DNA from: Halorubrum sp. F4
GTDB taxonomy: Archaea; Halobacteriota; Halobacteria; Halobacteriales; Haloferacaceae
Direction of reading: 5' to 3'
Length of the DNA: 64,000 nt
Assembly: GCF_027257195.1 (NCBI RefSeq)
Contig: NZ_JAPDFS010000001.1
Span: 190,808 to 254,807, forward strand
Each line of letters begins with the position of its first letter. Position 1 is the first letter of the stretch. The notes under the pieces were generated by a model. It did no database searches. It was not told the DNA's origin and worked only from the letters and a program-made list of their open reading frames with translations. Below are positions 59,450-64,000 of the stretch, one piece after another. The position numbers were made by a program, and so were the translations under genes.

Positions 59450-59773
59450 ATGGGATTCGGCGACACGGCGAAGAAGATCCAGACGCTCGCCGACAAGGCG
59501 GAGCGCACGTACCAGAAGATCAACGAACTCCGGACTGAGGTCGAGGAGACGCAGACGACGGTTCTCGACACCTCTGAGCGCGTCCAGGCGCTCGAAAACG
59601 AGATGACGGAACAGCGGGCGGTCCTCGACGCCGTCGCGGAGGAGGTCGGCGTGGACCTCGACGCCGTGAGCACCGAGGCGCACATCGTCGAGGCGGAAGC
59701 CGAGAGCGACGGTTCAGGTGACGGGGTCGACGCGGACGGTGCCGACGGAGTCGACGAGACCGACGAGAACTGA
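59450..59773 (+). CDS. Coiled-coil protein (DUF5798-like)
   Basis: 107 residues. A continuous coiled coil spans about 8-62 (KKIQTLADKAERTYQKINEL then a heptad-rich stretch), and the tail is Asp/Gly-rich. I relate it to haloarchaeal DUF5798 from memory. It begins FGDTAKK. Function is unknown. It converges on the acyltransferase gene. Confidence 0.72.
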   Translation: MGFGDTAKKIQTLADKAERTYQKINELRTEVEETQTTVLDTSERVQALENEMTEQRAVLDAVAEEVGVDLDAVSTEAHIVEAEAESDGSGDGVDADGADGVDETDEN

Positions 59774-59784
59774 CCGGGTGCCCC

Positions 59785-60399
59785 CTACTCGTCTCCCGCT
59801 TCCGCGGCGGCAACTCCCGCTTCCCCGGCGGCGACTCGGGAGACGACTTCGGCGGGAACGCCCGCCACCGTCGTCCGTGGCGGGACGTCCTCCGTCACGA
59901 GCGAGTTGGCGGCGACGCGCGCCTCCTCGCCGACCGTGACCCCCGGGAGAACGACCGCGCCCGCCCCGATCATCGCGCGGTCCTCGATCACCACGTCGCC
60001 GAGGCGGTACTCGTCCTGGAGGAACTCGTGGCACAACAGCGTGGCGTCGTAGCCGACGATCGCGTCGTCACCGACGGTGATCCGCTCGGGCCAGAACACG
60101 TCCGGCGTCGACTCGAGCCCCCAGGAGACGCCCGTGCCGACCGTCACCCCGATCCACGAGAGGAGCCGGTTCTTGAGCCGGAGGCTCGGCGAGATCCGCG
60201 CGAGCACGATCACGACGTAGTTGCGCATGACGACGAGCGGCGACTTCGCCTCGGGCCAGGACCACAGCGAGTTCCGAACGCCGTCGGTCCGATGGCGTTC
60301 GAGGCCGTCGGCGCGCGTCCCGCGCTTCCCGTTCGGATCCGTCCGGTCTCCCTCGTCGTTCGCTCGGTCGCTCGCGCCATCCATGCTCTCGTCGCTCAC
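59785..60399 (-). CDS. Hexapeptide-repeat acyltransferase
   Basis: 204 residues. After an acidic N-terminus and a hydrophobic stretch (VVMRNYVVIVLARIS), left-handed beta-helix repeats follow (GDDAIVGYDATLL, RLGDVVIEDRAMIGAGAVVLPGVTVG and the closing GVPAEVVSR). It probably adds acetyl groups to sugars or small amines. The GTG at 60399 is preferred over the ATG at 60423 because TTTTAA lies 24-29 bases upstream of the GTG and overlaps the ATG. Confidence 0.82.
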   Translation of the reverse strand: MSDESMDGASDRANDEGDRTDPNGKRGTRADGLERHRTDGVRNSLWSWPEAKSPLVVMRNYVVIVLARISPSLRLKNRLLSWIGVTVGTGVSWGLESTPDVFWPERITVGDDAIVGYDATLLCHEFLQDEYRLGDVVIEDRAMIGAGAVVLPGVTVGEEARVAANSLVTEDVPPRTTVAGVPAEVVSRVAAGEAGVAAAEAGDE

Positions 60400-60627
60400 G
60401 TCGGACCGTTCGCAGGGCGGCATTAAAAGGGTCGCTGCCGCGTTCGGTCGCGCCGACGAGAGTTTAAACCCGATGCCGGCACCAGAGCGTCCACGACACC
60501 TCGATGGCTCACGGCAGGCCCGGGCGGATGTGCGGTCGACCGCCGTGAGGTGGAGGACGACCGCCTGTTCGCCACTCGGGTTCCACTCCAGCTTCGGCTC
60601 CCCTCGTTCGTCCGCTCCGAGCCCGAA

Positions 60628-61911
60628 CTACTCGCGAAGTTCGGTCATGTGTTCGATCCGCTCCTCGAGCAGCTCCGGCTTCCCGATGTCGTGGCGGATC
60701 CGAACGCGATCGCCGGCCGCCGACAGCGCCTCGTCCGCCTCCGCCTCAGCGGCCGCGATGGAGTCACCGAGACCGACGACCGCGAACGCCCGCGACGTGG
60801 TCGTGTAGAGGCCATCTTCGCGCTCGTCGACGCTCGCGTAGTAGAGCAGCGCGTCGCCGACGCCGTCCTCGTCGACCGCGATACGCGCCCCGCTGTCGGG
60901 GTTCGTCGGGTATCCGTCCGGCACGGCGTACTTACAGACGGTCGCCTCGCCGGAGAAGGCGAGCGCCGGCAGCGGGTCGCCGTCGCGTGCGGCGGTCAAC
61001 ACGTCGATAAAGGGCGTCTCGAGAACCGGGAGCGTGTTCATCGCCTCGGGGTCGCCGAAGCGCGCGTTGAACTCGACGACTTTCGGTCCGTCCGCGGTCA
61101 ACATGAACTGTCCGTAGAGGACGCCCTTGTAGTCGGGGAGCGCGTCGACGACGGCGTCGAGCACGTCGAGGGCGTCCTCGTAGTCGCCGGGTTCCATGAA
61201 CGGAAGTGCGTTTCCGGTGTCCGAGTACGAACCCATCCCGCCCGTGTTCGGCCCCTCGTCGCCCTCGTAGGCCCGTTTGTGGTCCTGAACGGCGGGCGTC
61301 GCGCGGAACTCCCCGTCGGCGACGAACGCCTGGACCGTGAACTCCTCGCCGACCAGCCGCTCCTCGAGGACGACCCGATCGTAGTCGGCGTCGCGGAGGT
61401 ACGCCTTCGCCTCCTCGGCGGTGACCTGGTCGCCGATCACTTTCACGCCCTTGCCGCCGGTGAGGCCGGCGGGCTTCACCGCGAGGTCGCCGTCGTACTC
61501 GTCGATGTACGCGCAGGCGGCGTCCATGTCGTCGAACACCTCGAAGTCCGGACACCCGGGTACGTCGGCTTCGCGCATGAACCGTCGCTGGTACGCCTTG
61601 TCCGTCTCCAGGCGCGCCTCCGCCTGCCGTGGACCGAACGCGTAAACGCCGGCATCGTCGAGCGCGTCCGCGACGCCGGCCGCCAGCGCCGACTCGGGGC
61701 CGATGACCGCGAGGTCCGCGCCGATCTCGGTCGCGAACTCGGTGATCGCGACGGCGTCGGTCTCCTCGACCGTCTCGAACCCGTCGGCGAGCCGGCGGAT
61801 GCCGGGGTTTCGGTTGCTCGCGCAGGCGTACAGCGAACAGTCGTCGGCGAGCGCGCGGGCGATGGCGTGCTCGCGACCGCCGCCGCCGACGAGGAGTACG
61901 GTTTCCGTCAT
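60628..61911 (-). CDS. purD: Phosphoribosylamine-glycine ligase
   Basis: 427 residues. ATP-grasp enzyme with the nucleotide-like start [32 protein letters not shown] (ATP site), [13 protein letters not shown], and [14 protein letters not shown] (metal-binding Glu and Asn). It makes GAR in purine synthesis, right after the PurF step. ATG 61911. A motif shared with purF lies upstream at 61960-61974. Divergent from the DUF255 gene. Confidence 0.95.
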   Translation of the reverse strand: MTETVLLVGGGGREHAIARALADDCSLYACASNRNPGIRRLADGFETVEETDAVAITEFATEIGADLAVIGPESALAAGVADALDDAGVYAFGPRQAEARLETDKAYQRRFMREADVPGCPDFEVFDDMDAACAYIDEYDGDLAVKPAGLTGGKGVKVIGDQVTAEEAKAYLRDADYDRVVLEERLVGEEFTVQAFVADGEFRATPAVQDHKRAYEGDEGPNTGGMGSYSDTGNALPFMEPGDYEDALDVLDAVVDALPDYKGVLYGQFMLTADGPKVVEFNARFGDPEAMNTLPVLETPFIDVLTAARDGDPLPALAFSGEATVCKYAVPDGYPTNPDSGARIAVDEDGVGDALLYYASVDEREDGLYTTTSRAFAVVGLGDSIAAAEAEADEALSAAGDRVRIRHDIGKPELLEERIEHMTELRE

Positions 61912-61959
61912 GCGCGACGGATATCCGCATAGTAGTGTAAGCTTTACCCTCTCTGTTCG

Positions 61960-61984
61960 ACGTTTGATCCACGAATATAGATCA
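61960..61984 (-). promoter_or_regulatory. Candidate purine-regulon site upstream of purD
   Basis: ACGTTTGATCCACGA (plus-strand reading, 61960-61974) matches the purF upstream string in 13 of 15 bases and the same orientation. It overlaps an inverted repeat TGATC-10-GATCA (61965-61984), 49-74 bases upstream of the ATG. Confidence 0.4.
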
Positions 61985-62065
61985 GTTCGACACGCGGCGA
62001 ACACTACGCCGTTCGGCCGGGCTCCGTGTAGCGGGGTTTTTCCGACACGCGGGCCAACCCGGCCC

Positions 62066-64000
62066 ATGTCACAGCCGACCGACCGAAACCGGCTCGCCGA
62101 CGAGGCGAGCCCGTACCTCCAACAGCACGCCGACAACCCGGTTAACTGGCAGCCGTGGGGCGAGGAGGCGTTCGAGCGCGCCCGCGAGCACGACGTGCCG
62201 GTGTTCGTCTCCATCGGCTACTCCGCGTGTCACTGGTGTCACGTCATGGAGGAGGAGAGCTTCGCCGACGAGGAGACCGCGGCGCTGCTCAACGAGTCGT
62301 TCGTCCCGATCAAGGTCGACCGCGAGGAGCGTCCCGACGTCGACAGCACGTTCATGACGGTCTCACAGCTCGTCACGGGTGGCGGGGGCTGGCCGCTCTC
62401 GGCGTGGTGTACGCCGGACGGAAAGCCCTTCTACGTCGGGACGTACTTCCCGCCGGAGCCGCGCGGGAACCATCCCTCCTTCCCGGGGTTGTGTCGGCGG
62501 ATCGCCGACTCCTGGAGCGATCCCGAACAGCGCACGGAGATGGAACGTCGCGCCGAGCAGTGGACCTCGAGCGCACGCGACGAGCTCGAGTCCGTCCCGG
62601 AGCCCGACGGAAGGTCCGAGGACACCGACCCGCCCGGTTCGGGACTCCTCGACGAGGCGGCCACGACCGCGATGCGGAGCGTCGACGAGGAACACGGCGG
62701 ATTCGGCGCGAGCGGTCCGAAGTTCCCGATGCCGGGTCGGGTGGACCTCCTGTTGCGGGCGGCCGCGCGGAGCGGTCGGGAGGAACTCCTGCGGGCGGCC
62801 ACGCGAACCCTCGACGGAATGGCCAGAGGCGGGATGTACGACCAGATCGGTGGCGGCTTCCACCGCTACGCGGTCGACCGCGAGTGGACGATCCCCCACT
62901 TCGAGAAGATGCTGTACGACAACGCCGAGCTGCCGATGGTCTACCTGGACGCCTCCCGGCTCACCGGCGACGCCGGATACGACCGCGTGGCTGCCGAATC
63001 GTTGACGTTTCTCGAACGCGAGCTTCGCCATCCTGACGGCGGGTTCTTCAGCACCCTCGACGCGCGGAGTCCCCCGCCCGCGACCCGGGGCGGAGACGAC
63101 CCTGAGGGTTCCTCCGAACGGATCGAGGGGGCGTTCTACGCGTGGACGCCCGAGGAGGTCGACGCCGTCCTCGAGGAGCCCGCGGCGTCGATCGCTCGGT
63201 CACGATACGGGATCGAACCCGGCGGGAACTTCGAGCGCGGGACGACGGTCCCGACGCTCGCGACCTCGGTTGCGGAGCTAGCCGACGAGTACGATCGGTC
63301 CGAGGCGGGGATCGAGGAGGTCCTCCTCGAGTCCCGGACCGCCCTCTTCGAGGCCCGCGAGGAGAGACCTCGGACTGCCCGAGACGAGAAGGTGTTGGCG
63401 TCGTGGAACGGTCGAGCGATCTCGGCGTTCGCGGCCGCGGGAACCGTGCTCGGCGAGTCGTACGCCGATCTGGCCGCGGACGCGCTCGAGTTCTGTCGGG
63501 AGCACCTGTACGACGCCGAGACGGATCGACTCGATCGGCGGTGGCTCGACGGCGACGTGGCCGGGCCGGGATACCTCGACGACTACGCGTTCCTCGCGCG
63601 CGGCGCGTTCGACGTGTATTCGACCACGGGGGACGTCGACGCGCTCGCGTTCGCGCTGGATCTGGCCGAGGCGCTCGTCGACGACTTCTACGACCCGGAC
63701 GCGGGGACGATCTACTTCACCCGCGACCCCGACACGAACCCCGATGAGGCGGCGGGCGACGGAACGCTCTTCGCCCGACCACAGGAGTTCACGGACCGCT
63801 CGACCCCGTCGAGCCTGGGGATCGCCGCGGAGACGCTCGCGGTCCTCGACGGGTTCCGAACCGACGATCGGTTCCGGTCGATCGCCGAGACGGTCGTGGG
63901 GACCCACGCCGACCGGATCCGCGCGAGCCCGCTCGAGCACGTGTCTCTGGTCCGCGCGGCCGAGCGCGTCGCGAGCGGCGGGATCGAGGTGACGATCGCG
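62066..64000 (+). CDS. DUF255 thioredoxin-domain protein (YyaL/SPATA20 family), 3' truncated
   Basis: 645 codons are visible before the window ends, with no stop. It begins [19 protein letters not shown] and the thioredoxin-like domain with Cys pair in [14 protein letters not shown], both hallmarks of the family; [15 protein letters not shown] and [10 protein letters not shown] follow. The rest forms an (alpha/alpha) barrel like N-acylglucosamine 2-epimerase ([17 protein letters not shown] and [12 protein letters not shown]). Function is unknown; redox or carbohydrate roles are suggested. The ATG at 62066 opens the conserved start. It is divergent from purD. Confidence 0.92.
   Translation, partial: MSQPTDRNRLADEASPYLQQHADNPVNWQPWGEEAFERAREHDVPVFVSIGYSACHWCHVMEEESFADEETAALLNESFVPIKVDREERPDVDSTFMTVSQLVTGGGGWPLSAWCTPDGKPFYVGTYFPPEPRGNHPSFPGLCRRIADSWSDPEQRTEMERRAEQWTSSARDELESVPEPDGRSEDTDPPGSGLLDEAATTAMRSVDEEHGGFGASGPKFPMPGRVDLLLRAAARSGREELLRAATRTLDGMARGGMYDQIGGGFHRYAVDREWTIPHFEKMLYDNAELPMVYLDASRLTGDAGYDRVAAESLTFLERELRHPDGGFFSTLDARSPPPATRGGDDPEGSSERIEGAFYAWTPEEVDAVLEEPAASIARSRYGIEPGGNFERGTTVPTLATSVAELADEYDRSEAGIEEVLLESRTALFEAREERPRTARDEKVLASWNGRAISAFAAAGTVLGESYADLAADALEFCREHLYDAETDRLDRRWLDGDVAGPGYLDDYAFLARGAFDVYSTTGDVDALAFALDLAEALVDDFYDPDAGTIYFTRDPDTNPDEAAGDGTLFARPQEFTDRSTPSSLGIAAETLAVLDGFRTDDRFRSIAETVVGTHADRIRASPLEHVSLVRAAERVASGGIEVTIA

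Noticed and set aside
1..64000. CRISPR array, rRNA genes, intact insertion sequence or prophage
   Set aside because: No regularly spaced repeats, rRNA-like sequence, transposase or phage structural gene was seen on either strand.

Overview
The window is a stretch of haloarchaeal chromosome. Three things point to class Halobacteria: very high GC, acidic proteins rich in Asp, Glu, Val and Ala, and AT-rich boxes 24-32 bases upstream of many start codons, as expected for leaderless transcripts. Archaeal marker genes agree (gatE, elp3, rqcH, TFS, split gcvP, halocyanin, HTH-10 and HxlR regulators). I infer a Halorubrum-like organism from the style of the sequence; this was not tested by comparison. 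No CRISPR array, rRNA operon, intact insertion sequence or prophage was seen.

Layout. 0-7.5 kb: the end of an M20 peptidase, a class III aminotransferase with a possible operator, a BCCT transporter, an HDAC-like deacylase, a class A beta-lactamase-like gene broken by a 22-bp tandem duplication, a phosphodiesterase and a membrane protein. 7.5-11 kb: glycine cleavage genes gcvH, gcvPA and gcvPB. 11-14.9 kb: thymidylate kinase, small conserved proteins, an ATP-grasp ligase and a VOC protein. 14.9-17.4 kb: a less GC-rich accessory patch beside tRNA-Ile(GAT), with a remnant reading frame, a PAS histidine kinase, a small unknown gene, TspO and hairpins resembling an IS200/IS605 right end. 17.5-28 kb: FxsA, DUF1405, an enolase-like protein, EngB, a DUF4013-type protein, a 5-FCL-like protein, a ZIP transporter, a P450 divergent from an HTH-10 regulator, and gatE. 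Two copies of a dispersed non-coding repeat lie at 20.2 and 28.2 kb, the second next to tRNA-Leu(GAG).

28-43.5 kb: DUF420, halocyanin, purF, rqcH, membrane proteins, elp3, gcvT (27 kb from the other gcv genes), signal peptidase, a NYN protein, a ferritin-like protein and two rhodaneses. 43.5-49 kb: a TFS-like zinc-ribbon protein without the catalytic acidic pair, ilvD, and an HxlR/DoxX/VOC unit that looks like quinone or thiol stress detoxification. 49-54.4 kb: an aspartoacylase-family gene and an ABC export operon in which one permease is fused to a PrsW-like intramembrane protease domain. 54.4-64 kb: DUF2797, an orphan antitoxin-like HTH protein, menD, grpE, surE, a coiled-coil protein, a hexapeptide acyltransferase, purD and a truncated DUF255 thioredoxin-like protein.

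Most genes are housekeeping. The points most worth a second look are the beta-lactamase frameshift, a 15-bp motif shared by the purF and purD promoters, the ABC permease-PrsW fusion, the TFS paralogue, and the tRNA-linked accessory patch.
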